Assembly: GCF_014642875.1 (NCBI RefSeq)
Contig: NZ_BMJC01000005.1
Location: 1-64,000 of the forward strand
Reading direction: 5' to 3'
DNA: 64,000 nt
From: Puia dinghuensis
GTDB taxonomy: Bacteria > Bacteroidota > Bacteroidia > Chitinophagales > Chitinophagaceae
Part shown: piece after piece, positions 1 to 9,701 of the stretch
Layout of the letters: each line of letters opens with the position of its first letter
Position numbering within the stretch: position 1 is the stretch's first letter
Notes under the pieces: generated by a model
The model's database searches: none
What the model was told of the DNA's origin: nothing
What the model saw: only the letters and a program-made list of their open reading frames with translations
Made by a program: the position numbers and the translations under genes

Positions 1-2981
1 CGGGTCGTGTCGCTGATCGTCCAGTTGCCGCTGCCATCGGCCTCGAAGCTGGTATAGGCAAAATTATGGGTGGGACCTGTATTGGTAATCTTTGCAATGG
101 GGTATAGTCCACTATAATCCCATAGGTACCCTGAGGTCAGGTCGCTCGAAAGCGAGTCCAGCAGGAGATTCTGGTACGCATCGTAAGCAATGAATGCCTG
201 CCGGGTCTCCACGGGATTTGATCCGACCTGGAGTTCGACATATTGGGGCATGGCCGTATTATTACTCCAAATAGTATAATCATTCCGGACCCTGCTGGCC
301 TGAAAGCTTCCTTTAGTAACCGTTTGTTCCAATAAAGGGGAGAGCCTTCCCGCGGCGAGCAAATTTCCTTTAGCTGTTTGTGCGGATGAAGATAGCCCGG
401 TAAGACTATCACAGGGATACTTATTGCTGGTGGTAATGGCTTGACCGATGCTATTGGTGGTTATAGCCGTCTGTTGTAAATAGTTAGCCGTATCATAGGT
501 GTAGATCGTGGAATCTATCACGGGGTTGGTGCCATTTACATCATATCGGGTATGATATTCCCCCGCCATCAGGAATGGGTAGGTATAATTCTTATAAGAA
601 GTTCCTTCACAAACAAATTGGTTGGAGTTATCGCAAGTGGTATAGACGCTGGCTTTAACTGCCCGCACGTAATTCTGGTTGAGGGCGAAATATCCGAATG
701 AATCCACATTTACGATTTGTCCGCTGGTGTTATAGGTGGTCTTCTTGACCAGCTTGCCCCGTTCAAAGGCCTTGCTGGCATAGGGCTCATACGGTGACTT
801 AGTGCGTTGCAGGTTGTTGATAAAAGACTCATCCATATGCCCGTTATCGAAATTGGTAAACTGATAATCCACCAGGCTGCCGTCCGCATATTGTTCCTCG
901 ACCTCGCTATATCCGAGATGAGACCCGGCAGTATTCTCGCTCATGGGCATGACCGATTGAGTAGAAAATATCTGCTCTGTATACACCTGGTTGGGATCAA
1001 TATCCGACACGGTAGTATAAGTGTCCCAATAATATTGCGATTTTCCGCCCAGGATGCCGCTGGACGCACCGGTAAGGCCGGTAGACGGGCTATAATTTTT
1101 AAAATAATAGTATTGCCTTATCAGCGGGCTATTGGGGTAGTTCACGTCATAACTGGTGATCTTTTTTATCCGCAAGCCGCCGGCCAGCTTGATCGTGCTG
1201 CCATAGTCAATGAGGGGACTACTCCGGAAAGTGTCCAGTTCCATGGAATACATGTTCGCTTCATAGGCCAGATCGGTTATTCCGCCTGTGGGATAGGTGA
1301 CTCGCACCAGTGTTCCGGCCCGTAGATAATTGGAGTCGGCCTGCCGGTAATTGTAATAGGTGGACAGGGTATCCAGGGAATGGGTGGCATCCTTCCCGTT
1401 ATAAAACCCCCAATGATCCGTCCACCCGGTAGCCGTCAGGTAATTCGGAAGGGTGTGGGAAGAGTCATAATAAAACCGATAAGGAGACGGCGAAATGGTC
1501 TGCTGGTTCATCGACAATTGCTGAAAGCTTTGCAGCATGAGTCGTTTGGTGGTGTCATGTGTATAACCAAAGGCATATTCGTTTAAGAGGGTATTTGTTC
1601 TCTTATTGGTTACGTAGATACTATCCAGCTCCAGCCATTGCAGATTATTGAAGCGGGCATTGCCGCCCGTTCCGCCACCTCCGTTGCAAAAAGCATTGCC
1701 GCCACTTACTGGATATAGGAAATAATAATAATCGTCGATGGTCGAACCCTGGGAGATTTTATAGCTATCGAAATAGGTATACGCGATAAGACCTATCCGC
1801 AGCTCGGTTGTGATGGAAGTTTTAAAACTCACGCTGGCATAGGAGGAGTTGATCTGGCTCAAATACAAGGGTGCAATCAGCTTGCCTGTGAATTGTCCCG
1901 TAGGAGGAATTCCGCTGGTACTGTTGGAACAGCTTGGGGTTAGAAAATTGTTTGCAGATGCTAAGCCGAAGGTCTCAATAAACCAAAAATAATTGGTCGT
2001 ATTTTGGGGATATACCTTTTTATTCCGTATCTCAATAGAATTGGTGATCTGGCTGACCAAGGGCCCACGAGTGTAAGTAAAGGTGACCACCCGACCGTAG
2101 GCGTCTTGTATCCTGGAGAGATTCCAGGAATTGGCGATCCACGTATCCGTGCCTTGCGCATAAAAATTTATGCTGTACTCGATATGCGAGGTGTCACCGC
2201 CGAAAGTGTACTGAGTACCATCCTCTGTAGTCAGGATAAATCCTGAAAAGCTGCTTGGATACCCGGTATGCCAGGGATTGTTTAGCGTGCAAGAGCCGGG
2301 GCTGTATGGGGGAGACAGGGCCAGGCTTTGAGTTGGATGGCTGGGGTCAGGTATAAGGGTCACTTTTATTCGTTGGTCGCATTGCACCTGCCAGGTATTG
2401 ATGGCCGTATCCAGGAAGAATTTGCCGGAATACCCCAGGAAGCTAAAATCGAACTCATCCGGCTCCGTATCGTATTTATAGGTGATGCCTTGATTACAAA
2501 TCGTATCCCGTATGTAAGAGACGCTGCTCCAATTCCCATGCAATATGCAGGTATTATTAAAATAATACCCGGCCCCGTTTACGCTCCTGCCCTGGCATAA
2601 TGGCTGACTTCCCAGTATTTCATTGTCATCATCCGGAATATCCTTTACGATACGGGTAATGGCCCCTCCGGCACTCAGGTTCCAGTTCAGGCCAACCCAG
2701 CCGGGATGCTGATCCGGGCGAACGCCGCTAGCATGATAGTCTAATGAAATGGGCACTTTGATGCCTCCTTCTTCTACTGTGTAAATGGGTATATTTATCT
2801 GAGGTAATCCAGCGTATAAAGACACGGGAACCTCACCGAATTTTCCCAGCGAAGCGGCATTTGGGCTGGATATCGCAACAGGGTCTTTTCGGATCTGGCA
2901 AAAGATTTCTTTGAAAAAAAGATTGAAAATAAGGAGTGCCAAAACCGTTTTTTTCATATTTCGCATAAAATGATTCATCAT
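1..2981 (-). CDS. Rhs/YD-repeat family giant secreted protein, N-terminal part (3' end off the window)
   Basis: The minus strand is open from the ATG at 2981 to the window edge, about 993 codons; I translated most of it by hand and saw no stop. After a hydrophobic start (MKKTVLALLIFNLFF, from the in-frame ATG at 2957) comes the segment SLGKFGEVPVSLYAGLPQIN...SLDYHASGVRPDQHPGW, the hallmark N-terminus of Bacteroidota Rhs-related proteins, followed by EPDEFDFSFLGYSGKF and, at the edge, AYTSFEADGSGNWTIS. These are established features of that family; members usually end with an RHS core and a variable tip that can be a toxin, which here lies outside the window. Several Met codons cluster at 2981, 2978, 2966 and 2957, so the exact start is uncertain. 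It sits 10 nt downstream of the barrel gene and is probably co-transcribed with it. Function as a contact-dependent effector or adhesin is inference. Confidence 0.85.
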   Translation of the reverse strand, partial: MMNHFMRNMKKTVLALLIFNLFFKEIFCQIRKDPVAISSPNAASLGKFGEVPVSLYAGLPQINIPIYTVEEGGIKVPISLDYHASGVRPDQHPGWVGLNWNLSAGGAITRIVKDIPDDDNEILGSQPLCQGRSVNGAGYYFNNTCILHGNWSSVSYIRDTICNQGITYKYDTEPDEFDFSFLGYSGKFFLDTAINTWQVQCDQRIKVTLIPDPSHPTQSLALSPPYSPGSCTLNNPWHTGYPSSFSGFILTTEDGTQYTFGGDTSHIEYSINFYAQGTDTWIANSWNLSRIQDAYGRVVTFTYTRGPLVSQITNSIEIRNKKVYPQNTTNYFWFIETFGLASANNFLTPSCSNSTSGIPPTGQFTGKLIAPLYLSQINSSYASVSFKTSITTELRIGLIAYTYFDSYKISQGSTIDDYYYFLYPVSGGNAFCNGGGGTGGNARFNNLQWLELDSIYVTNKRTNTLLNEYAFGYTHDTTKRLMLQSFQQLSMNQQTISPSPYRFYYDSSHTLPNYLTATGWTDHWGFYNGKDATHSLDTLSTYYNYRQADSNYLRAGTLVRVTYPTGGITDLAYEANMYSMELDTFRSSPLIDYGSTIKLAGGLRIKKITSYDVNYPNSPLIRQYYYFKNYSPSTGLTGASSGILGGKSQYYWDTYTTVSDIDPNQVYTEQIFSTQSVMPMSENTAGSHLGYSEVEEQYADGSLVDYQFTNFDNGHMDESFINNLQRTKSPYEPYASKAFERGKLVKKTTYNTSGQIVNVDSFGYFALNQNYVRAVKASVYTTCDNSNQFVCEGTSYKNYTYPFLMAGEYHTRYDVNGTNPVIDSTIYTYDTANYLQQTAITTNSIGQAITTSNKYPCDSLTGLSSSAQTAKGNLLAAGRLSPLLEQTVTKGSFQASRVRNDYTIWSNNTAMPQYVELQVGSNPVETRQAFIAYDAYQNLLLDSLSSDLTSGYLWDYSGLYPIAKITNTGPTHNFAYTSFEADGSGNWTISDTT

Positions 2982-2991
2982 GGAATGATCG

Positions 2992-4464
2992 TTAGAATGA
3001 GTACCCTAATCGATAAACAATTGCTGGGGTTTGAGGCCTTTGCCGGTAACTGAGAAAGTCCCACAGCAAGCTCAGCTTCGTCTTCTTGAATACCCGGCTC
3101 TTCACCGACACGGTCTTGGTGATTCCGATAAGCCCGCTGGTCGTCCAACCGGACAGCCGACGGATATCCTGGTACGACCGGAGGGCCGAAGTGTGATTGT
3201 ATTCCAGTCCGCCGCTGGCGAAGAAGCTCCCTTTAAGCACAATGTCCACGTAGCTGCGCAGGCTCGCACCGCTCGCCGTCAGCGCCATATGCCGGAAATC
3301 GCTGCCCAGGCCGATCTTCAGACTGGTCCCCACGCCGATGGTGCTTTTGTCCGTGAGCCGGTAACCGAGTGAGCCGCCGAGATCCAGGACATTGGGGTAA
3401 TAGCGATTGGTGCGGCTCGTCTGCAAATTGACACCGGCTTCGAGTCGCCGCCACAGGCTTTTCGTCCGCTGTCCATTGGGTTTGAAGTTGGGCATATCGA
3501 TGTCGCCGCTGCCACTCCCAAGATGGTTCAGTTTGTCCTTGAACCCGTCCAGCTGTTGCTCGGCCGACTGGAGATTTTGATGCAGCGCGCTCAGCGCACC
3601 CTGTCCGCCCGTTGCCAGCTGGCTCTGGATAGCTTGCGTCACCTGGTCGCGGGTCTGCAACCCTGCCAGCGCTGTGGGCGAGCCGTAACCCGCGGGGACA
3701 CCGAACAGCCCCGCGAGCTGACCATTGTTTTTCATGAACTGCCGGAAGGCAGGCAATTGCCCTAAAAGCGATAGGGCCTTTTTCTCCAGCCGGTCAGGGT
3801 CGTTTAACAATTGCTTGTACTCCCGCACCTGCTCCGCATAATAATACGCCTCCCGGTTGAGCCCCTGGTATTCGCCAGCGATGCCGGGTGGCAGGTTCGT
3901 ATACCGGCTGAGATATTGTTTGATGGCTTCTTTCCGCTGGCGGATGAAGGCCTTTATCTGGTCGGCATCCCCCAGCTTTGCCTGCAATTGCTGGAACTGG
4001 GCCATCGATCCTTGTACTTGCGCCAGTTGCGTGGGCGAAGCTGCCCCCACCCACTGTGGATTTTGTTGGAGGAAAAAAAGGCTACCCTTCAGGGAGTCGA
4101 CATACGGTAGGTACTCCCCGCTGAGCGGGATCGCAACACTCCCCGAATCCATGACGATACTTCGGGCCAGGGCCGCATACTGCTCTGCCGAACCGGCAAA
4201 AAGGCGTTGCGCGCTTGCGCTATCAATGCGGGAGAGCCTGCGGCGTAGCCGCTCTTCCCGCCTCGCCATTCGCTCAAGCATCTTGTCCGTCTGCCGTGCA
4301 AGCTGCCTGTCCAGGCTGGCTGTCTTGCCCTGTATCCGGCTGAAGAGCCTCGCCGGAAAGCGAATCACCTTCTCCGTAAGCGAGTCGGCTACCTGGCCAT
4401 GGGAAATAGTCCGAAACAAGAGCATCCCGGCCAATAAGCATAGCAGGCATTTAAGGGAAAGCAT
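2992..4464 (-). CDS. Predicted outer-membrane barrel protein with helical N-terminal region
   Basis: A 490-residue protein with a signal peptide (residues 1 to about 24, ending SHGQ). Residues 30-330 are rich in Gln, Leu, Arg and Ala and look helical or coiled, with repeated patterns such as RREERLRRRLSR. The last 140 residues alternate polar and aromatic residues like beta strands and end in YRLGYSF, the terminal aromatic that barrel proteins show to the assembly machinery. No catalytic motif is visible and I do not recognise a named family. It lies between the tail-fibre-like gene (11 nt upstream) and the Rhs-like gene (10 nt downstream). The spacing argues for one mRNA and a shared job; an inferred role is anchoring or exporting the Rhs-like protein. 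Confidence 0.72.
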   Translation of the reverse strand: MLSLKCLLCLLAGMLLFRTISHGQVADSLTEKVIRFPARLFSRIQGKTASLDRQLARQTDKMLERMARREERLRRRLSRIDSASAQRLFAGSAEQYAALARSIVMDSGSVAIPLSGEYLPYVDSLKGSLFFLQQNPQWVGAASPTQLAQVQGSMAQFQQLQAKLGDADQIKAFIRQRKEAIKQYLSRYTNLPPGIAGEYQGLNREAYYYAEQVREYKQLLNDPDRLEKKALSLLGQLPAFRQFMKNNGQLAGLFGVPAGYGSPTALAGLQTRDQVTQAIQSQLATGGQGALSALHQNLQSAEQQLDGFKDKLNHLGSGSGDIDMPNFKPNGQRTKSLWRRLEAGVNLQTSRTNRYYPNVLDLGGSLGYRLTDKSTIGVGTSLKIGLGSDFRHMALTASGASLRSYVDIVLKGSFFASGGLEYNHTSALRSYQDIRRLSGWTTSGLIGITKTVSVKSRVFKKTKLSLLWDFLSYRQRPQTPAIVYRLGYSF

Positions 4465-4475
4465 GGAAGAATGAT

Positions 4476-5639
4476 TTATTGCTTGACTAATTTTTCCAGC
4501 CGTTCGATCCTTTCTTCAAGGGCTTTTACTTGTTGTTCCTGCGCCTTTGCCTGCTCGTCCTGCGCTTTGAATTTTTCCTTGTATTCCTGTATGGTCTTGT
4601 CCTGATCGATAAGGTACAAAGTCAGCTCTTCGATCTTCTTGAGCAGCGCCGCCTGGTTGCCGCCGATATCGATGCCCCTCTTCGCAACCGTCTCCGCAGA
4701 AGGCACCTCCGGAAGATGGCTGTTGGCCGCTATGTACCTTGACACGCTGTCCAGGCTGGGCAGCCGGTAATCCTTCCCAAATACATAATCAGGCCAGTTG
4801 GGATACGGCTTTATCCATGCGGCGGTGAAAATAGCCGACCCATTCACCGCTAACGCATATCCCTGTGCGTTCGTCGTGTTAATGCACACGCCGCCAGTAG
4901 CGGTAATCCGCATCCGCTCCGTATTGTTCGTGATGATTGGCAGATCGTAATTGTCGATGGTGCCGATGGTCTTAACAGCGCCGACTGTATTGCCGCCCAA
5001 CACCCAGCCGGACGAAGAACCTGCCGTTTGCCAGGTGGCATTGCCGTTCCCGTCCGATGTCAGCACCTTTCCCGCAGCCGCACCGGTGGGCAGCACCAAA
5101 CCGGTAGCCCACAAATTGCCGTTCACCTGCAATAAGTTGCCATTATCCGACGTCTGGCCAATAGCGACATTCCCGCCCCCGAAGACGCGCAAACGTTCCA
5201 TATTATTCGTCCCCAACACCAACGGCTGTGCCGTCAGGGTTCCAACGCCCAGACCTAAACTGTTTGCTCCCTGAGTCACTAAATTGGCTCTGTTGGCGGG
5301 GGAAAGGCCAAAAAAGTTTGAATAGGGGTTTGTCGAACCACCAACAGATAACGAAACGGTGGAACTAAGACCACCAAGATTGTTCTCCATAAGCAGCGTA
5401 GCGAATCCGTTTGCGTTGGTATTCTGTATATAGATCCCTCCGCGGCCTCCCCCACTGCCTGTAATACCGAGGATATCATTGACAGACCCAACCAAATGCA
5501 ATGGAAAAGTTGGGCTACTCGTCCCGATCCCTACATTTCCGCTATTGGTATTGTAAATATTATTCCCGCTGGTCGACCATTGCGACAGCGCGGTCTGCCA
5601 GGCCAGAGCGGCGAGGCAAAAGAAGGAAAGTCGTTTCAT
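4476..5639 (-). CDS. Tail-fibre-like secreted protein with C-terminal coiled coil
   Basis: A 387-residue protein. Residues 1-20 form a signal peptide (cut near TALSQ). The body is Gly, Asn, Thr and Ser rich with the repeated [10 protein letters not shown] and [14 protein letters not shown] patterns seen in phage tail fibres and trimeric beta-helical shafts. After about residue 275 comes the conserved block [20 protein letters not shown]...LPEVPSAE, common in secreted fibre proteins of Bacteroidota, then a heptad-rich coiled coil to the end ([25 protein letters not shown]). A trimeric surface fibre is the likely form. It is the first gene of the operon leading to the barrel and Rhs-like genes. 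A paralogue with a duplicated body lies at 23970-25694, and short DNA stretches of the two genes are nearly identical. Binding target unknown. Confidence 0.8.
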   Translation of the reverse strand: MKRLSFFCLAALAWQTALSQWSTSGNNIYNTNSGNVGIGTSSPTFPLHLVGSVNDILGITGSGGGRGGIYIQNTNANGFATLLMENNLGGLSSTVSLSVGGSTNPYSNFFGLSPANRANLVTQGANSLGLGVGTLTAQPLVLGTNNMERLRVFGGGNVAIGQTSDNGNLLQVNGNLWATGLVLPTGAAAGKVLTSDGNGNATWQTAGSSSGWVLGGNTVGAVKTIGTIDNYDLPIITNNTERMRITATGGVCINTTNAQGYALAVNGSAIFTAAWIKPYPNWPDYVFGKDYRLPSLDSVSRYIAANSHLPEVPSAETVAKRGIDIGGNQAALLKKIEELTLYLIDQDKTIQEYKEKFKAQDEQAKAQEQQVKALEERIERLEKLVKQ

Positions 5640-6017
5640 TTTATTTCAAAACGGTTTGGGTTCCACAATTGATTTTTATAGAAATAAGGGGTTACTTGCC
5701 GGCTGCGTAGAATAGATACGCAGTCGGACACCAGCTATTCAAACAAAGGTTATAGGACATAGCATCACGCTACTAAGATGCGACAAGGTCCGTGGGTCGG
5801 GTACTGGTTAGAGTTGAGAACAGCGAGAGAAATGAATACAGGTCCAATCTAAATACTTTCTTTCTAAATTACAAGCGTCAACCCTCATAAACGGATAGAA
5901 AAGTCCGGAAACCGTTTTTACACCTATTTTTGATGGACGAAGAGAACATGTCCTTGTTTTTTCGTATATGCAATAAATCGGCAAAAAGATTTATCTTTTG
6001 GATAAAACCACCGCCGC
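5640..6017. promoter_or_regulatory. Divergent intergenic region between the fibre operon and the double beta-lactamase gene
   Basis: This 378-base AT-rich spacer separates genes that diverge from each other, so it should hold promoters for both. I found no convincing long reading frame in it. The only clear structure is the stem-loop at 5699-5727. No good match to the Bacteroidota promoter pattern (TTTG, about 19 bases, TAnnTTTG) was found by eye in either direction. Confidence 0.5.
5699..5727 (-). promoter_or_regulatory. Stem-loop upstream of the fibre operon
   Basis: CCGGCTGCGTA at 5699-5709 pairs with TACGCAGTCGG at 5717-5727 around a 7-base loop. All 11 positions pair if one G-U wobble is allowed. 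It begins 60 bases upstream of the fibre ATG at 5639. It has no T-tract on either side, so a leader structure or operator is more likely than a terminator. The paralogous gene at 25694 has a different hairpin at the same distance. Confidence 0.5.
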
Positions 6018-8348
6018 ATGAGGAAGCTCTCTCTTTATTTGTTGGTCTTCTTTACACAAGGAATTTTCACCGCAGCCCCCGCCGCCCCCGCCACCGACAC
6101 CACCGGGATGCGCCAGGAGATAATGGCCGTCTTCTCCCAACAACCCCAGGCAACCTATGCCGTCGCCTTCCACGATCTCTCCACCGGAACGCAATTCTTC
6201 ATCAACGAACATGCCTCTTTTCATGCAGCCAGTACCATGAAGACCCCCGTCCTCATAGCGGCGTATAAGCTCATCTCCGAACATAAACTCTCGCTTCGCG
6301 ACTCCATCCTCATCCACCAGGATTTTATCAGCATCGCCGACAGCAGCCGGTTCATCCTCGACTCAGCCACCGACAGCGAGAAAGACCTCTATAGTCTCGT
6401 AGGGAGCAAGCTGCCCTTGCAGCGCCTCCTGTACAAAATGATCACGGAGAGCAGTAACCTCGCTACCAATCTGGTGATAGAGCTCGTGGGCCCTAAAAAC
6501 GTAATGGCCACCATGCGGTCGATGGGCGCTAATGATATCCGGGTCCTGCGGGGTGTGGAGGACAACAAGGCCTTCGATCAAGGACTCAACAACACCACCA
6601 CGGCCTACGACCTGATGCTGCTCTTCAGCCAGCTCGCTCTAGGAAAGGCCGTCGATCCCGCTTCCTGTGAGGCAATGATCGCCATCCTCAAGGACCAGCA
6701 TTTCAAAGAATCCATCGGGGGAAAATTACCCGCCGATGTCCAGGTGGCCACCAAAAGCGGTTGGATCACGGGCATCTGTCATGACTCGGGCATCGTTTTC
6801 CTCCCGGATGGCCGCAAATACGTCCTAGTACTCTTATCAAAAGGCATCGATGATGAAAAGACAGCCCAGGACCTTCTGTCCACCGTTTCAAAGATCATCT
6901 ACGACCACGTCACCCAAGATATCACCGCCGCCATCCCCACTATCGACCGGCTGTATAGATCATACGCCCAACACAACCACTACCCCGCCCTCGTCTATGG
7001 CATCGTCGCTGGTGGAAAACTCCTCCACACCGGCGCCACCGGCTTTAGCAACCTGCAAAAAAAGATCGCCGCCGATTCCACCTCCGACTTCCGCATCGCT
7101 TCCATGACCAAAAGTTTTACGACCGTGGCTATCCTCCAACTCCGCGATGCAGGGAAGCTAAAGCTGGACGATCCCGCCTCCCTTTACATCCCCGGGCTAA
7201 CTCGTCAAAACAGATCTAATTCTGATGCACCAGCAATCACTATTCGTAATTTGCTGACCCATTCGGCGGGTTTCCCCGAAGACAATCCCTGGGGCGACAG
7301 ACAGCTCGAAGCCACGGATGATCAGCTGATGGCCCTCGTGCAACAAGGAATATCTTTTTCCAACAGCCCGGGGATATATTATGAATACAGCAACCTGGGA
7401 TTTACCCTGCTCGGGCATATCATAAAAAAGGTCACCGGCCAGCCTTATGAAGAATACATTACCGATCATATCCTGAAGCCACTGGGCATGACCCATACCT
7501 ATTGGGAATATACCCGCGTCCCGGCGGACAAGCTGGCGCATGGCTATCGCTGGCTCAACGGCGATTGGGTAGAGCAGCCGATGCTCCATGACGGCGCTTA
7601 CGGCGCGATGGGCGGACTGATCACAACCATGGAAGACTTTGCCAGGTACACCACATTTCAACTGGCGGCCTGGCCTTCCCGTGATGGCGGCGATGAAACC
7701 GTGCTCAAGCGCAGCTCGCGCCGCGAAATGCAACAACCCTGGATGTTCAACAATTTAAACGCTGGCTTTAGTTACAATGGTGTCGATGTCTGCCCCATGG
7801 TCTCGATGTATGCCTATGGCATCCGCTGGTCGAAGGACTGCAAAGGCCGGACGATGGTCGGCCACACAGGAGGCCTCCCTGGTTTTGGCAGCAACTGGAT
7901 GATCCTCCCCGACTATGGCGTCGGCGCCATCTGCTTTGCCAATCTCACTTATGCAGCAACGGCCGGTATCAATATGCAGGTGTTGGATACGCTCATCACG
8001 CTGGCTCATCTGAAGCCCCGTGCCGTACCGGTGTCGGCGATCCTGCAGCAACGGCAAAAAGAGCTGGTAGCGCTGCTGCCCGGCTGGGACAAGGCAAGAG
8101 AAAGCGACATCTTTGCCGTCAATTTCTGGCAGGACTATTTTGTCGATTCACTACGGCAGGAGGCCACCGCCTTGTTTGCCCGCGCCGGCAAGATCATCCG
8201 CATCGGCGAGTTCCATGCCGAGAACAACCTGCGGGGCTCGTTCCTGCTGATAGGAGAAAAAGCCGATCTCGAAGTGCGGTTCACCCTGACACCCGAACAT
8301 TCCCCCCGCATCCAGGAATACCACATCCGGTGGGCGGGAGGACGATAA
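6018..8348 (+). CDS. Fusion of a class A and a class C beta-lactamase-like serine hydrolase
   Basis: A 776-residue secreted protein with a signal peptide (about residues 1-20). Residues 30-300 are class A beta-lactamase-like: the SxxK motif S72-T-M-K75, S145-S-N147 as SDN-type motif, and K246-S-G248 as KTG-type motif. Residues 305-690 are class C/beta-lactamase-related: S362-M-T-K365, Y457-S-N459 and H616-T-G-G619. About 85 residues follow that resemble the small C-terminal domain often found after such hydrolases. Each half therefore carries a full Ser/Lys catalytic set. Known relatives act on beta-lactams, D-Ala peptides or esters, so the substrate cannot be named; action in the periplasm is inferred from the signal peptide. 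It is a lone gene, ending tail to tail with fic. Two active sites in one chain is unusual. Confidence 0.85.
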   Translation: MRKLSLYLLVFFTQGIFTAAPAAPATDTTGMRQEIMAVFSQQPQATYAVAFHDLSTGTQFFINEHASFHAASTMKTPVLIAAYKLISEHKLSLRDSILIHQDFISIADSSRFILDSATDSEKDLYSLVGSKLPLQRLLYKMITESSNLATNLVIELVGPKNVMATMRSMGANDIRVLRGVEDNKAFDQGLNNTTTAYDLMLLFSQLALGKAVDPASCEAMIAILKDQHFKESIGGKLPADVQVATKSGWITGICHDSGIVFLPDGRKYVLVLLSKGIDDEKTAQDLLSTVSKIIYDHVTQDITAAIPTIDRLYRSYAQHNHYPALVYGIVAGGKLLHTGATGFSNLQKKIAADSTSDFRIASMTKSFTTVAILQLRDAGKLKLDDPASLYIPGLTRQNRSNSDAPAITIRNLLTHSAGFPEDNPWGDRQLEATDDQLMALVQQGISFSNSPGIYYEYSNLGFTLLGHIIKKVTGQPYEEYITDHILKPLGMTHTYWEYTRVPADKLAHGYRWLNGDWVEQPMLHDGAYGAMGGLITTMEDFARYTTFQLAAWPSRDGGDETVLKRSSRREMQQPWMFNNLNAGFSYNGVDVCPMVSMYAYGIRWSKDCKGRTMVGHTGGLPGFGSNWMILPDYGVGAICFANLTYAATAGINMQVLDTLITLAHLKPRAVPVSAILQQRQKELVALLPGWDKARESDIFAVNFWQDYFVDSLRQEATALFARAGKIIRIGEFHAENNLRGSFLLIGEKADLEVRFTLTPEHSPRIQEYHIRWAGGR

Positions 8349-8349
8349 G

Positions 8350-8375
8350 CGGGCAATGCCCGGCGCTATCCTTTT
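8350..8375. terminator. Short hairpin between convergent genes
   Basis: CGGGC at 8350-8354 and GCCCG at 8358-8362 can form a 5-bp stem with a 3-base loop just after the stop of the hydrolase gene, followed by CTTTTT at 8371-8376. The stem is short and the T-run is 8 bases away, so this is a weak terminator candidate for the plus strand. Confidence 0.3.
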
Positions 8376-9697
8376 TCAATGATTTTCTTTTCTCCACCGT
8401 CAGTCAACAAGAATTGGATCCTGTTGCCACTTTTCCTGGTTTCCAGAATGCCTTTTGATACTAAGTAATTTAAGTCAGTTCGGGCCGTCTGATTACTCAC
8501 TCCAAATTTATTTTGTACCTCCTGCACCGAAAAAACAGCTTTCTTATTATTTATTATTTCCTCGATGAGCACTATCTGTCTATCGTTATAGGTTGTATTC
8601 CTTAGGAGGGCGAGAATGTTCTTTTTCTCGCGGTTTTTTCTTTCTATATATTTTTTTAGCTCATTCAAGGAATTTTCAATGCATTTGAGATTATAAAGGA
8701 TAAAATAGGTCAGGTCATTCCCGTCCTTTTCAGTATATTGATAAGCGCGAGCGTATTGGGCTTTAGACCCCAGTATTATTCTTGAGACAGACATGTATTC
8801 TATCAACCAATATCCCTTTTTAATGAGATACCAATAGAACAGTGCCCTGGCTGTTCGTCCATTGCCATCTGCAAAGGGATGGATATATCCGATTAAAAAA
8901 TGGACAATGATCGCCTTTGATATAGGATGCAGGAAGAAATCTTCCTTTTGTGTGTCATTGATGAATTTGCAAAGCTCAGCCATCAAACTTTCCAGATCTT
9001 CTTGTGGAGGGGGCGTATGTAAGATGGCTCCTGTCTGTACATCTACAATACGAACATCGTTCGATCTACGAAATGCTCCTTCTTCATGTTTGTCAGCCAG
9101 GGTATTGGTAGTTATGATCCGATGTATCTGAAGGATGGTTTCTGCATTGACGGTTATATCTTTATTCTTTACGATCCATTGCATCGCCGCGTAATTGTTA
9201 ACAATCATTTGTTCGGAGACGTTCCTTGGTTTCCTATTGCTTTCGAGCATCTCTTTTGCGACTTTTCTTGTCGTGGCTGCCCCTTCCAACTGACTTGATG
9301 CTATTGCTTCCTCCATTAAGGAGCTGATCAGGTACCGGTGCTTTTCTTCGGTTGGAATGATGTCATTGGCACTGAGGTTGCCGCCAAGACTCAGATCAAG
9401 CTCGTGCAATTTCTGCTGTACAACAGATGGAGTATTTATGTAAAGATTGAATTTGCCACTACTATTAAATTTGATTCGCTTTTGTGTGAGGCTGCGCTTC
9501 ACTTTTACGATCTTCCATAGCGTTTTGGCGGCACATTGCCAGTCCTTCGCCAGGTATTTCCATTTTTCCCAATAAGGATAGGTAGAATCGTTTATTTCAG
9601 ATATTTCTGAAAGCTTAACTTGAGGAATAAGCCCATGCCGTAATTCAATAAATTCCCATGTTTCACTTAGGAATGGGGGGGGTTCCACTTTTCTCAT
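8366..9697 (-). CDS. Fic-family AMP-transferase with C-terminal winged helix
   Basis: A 443-residue protein. The Fic core motif HPFADGNGR is at residues 273-281, intact, so AMP (or other NMP) transfer to a target hydroxyl is expected. The inhibitory motif S134-SQL-E138-G139 lies N-terminal to the core, as in class II Fic proteins where a helix of the same chain holds the enzyme off. Residues about 360-440 (YNDRQIVLIEEII, FSVQEVQNKFGVSNQTARTD) form a winged helix-turn-helix, suggesting DNA binding. The start ATG at 9697 has a good Shine-Dalgarno (AGGAG, 4 bases away). Codons 6-8 contain an uninterrupted run of eight C. Base composition is clearly more AT-rich than its neighbours, which fits acquisition by transfer. 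No antitoxin gene is adjacent, consistent with the built-in inhibitor. Confidence 0.9.
   Translation of the reverse strand: MRKVEPPPFLSETWEFIELRHGLIPQVKLSEISEINDSTYPYWEKWKYLAKDWQCAAKTLWKIVKVKRSLTQKRIKFNSSGKFNLYINTPSVVQQKLHELDLSLGGNLSANDIIPTEEKHRYLISSLMEEAIASSQLEGAATTRKVAKEMLESNRKPRNVSEQMIVNNYAAMQWIVKNKDITVNAETILQIHRIITTNTLADKHEEGAFRRSNDVRIVDVQTGAILHTPPPQEDLESLMAELCKFINDTQKEDFFLHPISKAIIVHFLIGYIHPFADGNGRTARALFYWYLIKKGYWLIEYMSVSRIILGSKAQYARAYQYTEKDGNDLTYFILYNLKCIENSLNELKKYIERKNREKKNILALLRNTTYNDRQIVLIEEIINNKKAVFSVQEVQNKFGVSNQTARTDLNYLVSKGILETRKSGNRIQFLLTDGGEKKIIEKG
9675..9682 (-). repeat. C8 homopolymer inside the fic coding start
   Basis: Eight consecutive G on the plus strand (C on the coding strand) cover codons 6-8 (Pro-Pro-Pro) of fic. 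Loss or gain of one base would shift the frame within the first ten codons. Confidence 0.85.
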
Positions 9698-9701
9698 TTT
9701 C

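Noticed and set aside
807-2600. Small plus-strand frames in the first 2.6 kb
   Set aside because: The minus strand is one open frame coding for the Rhs-like protein; the small frames have no support.
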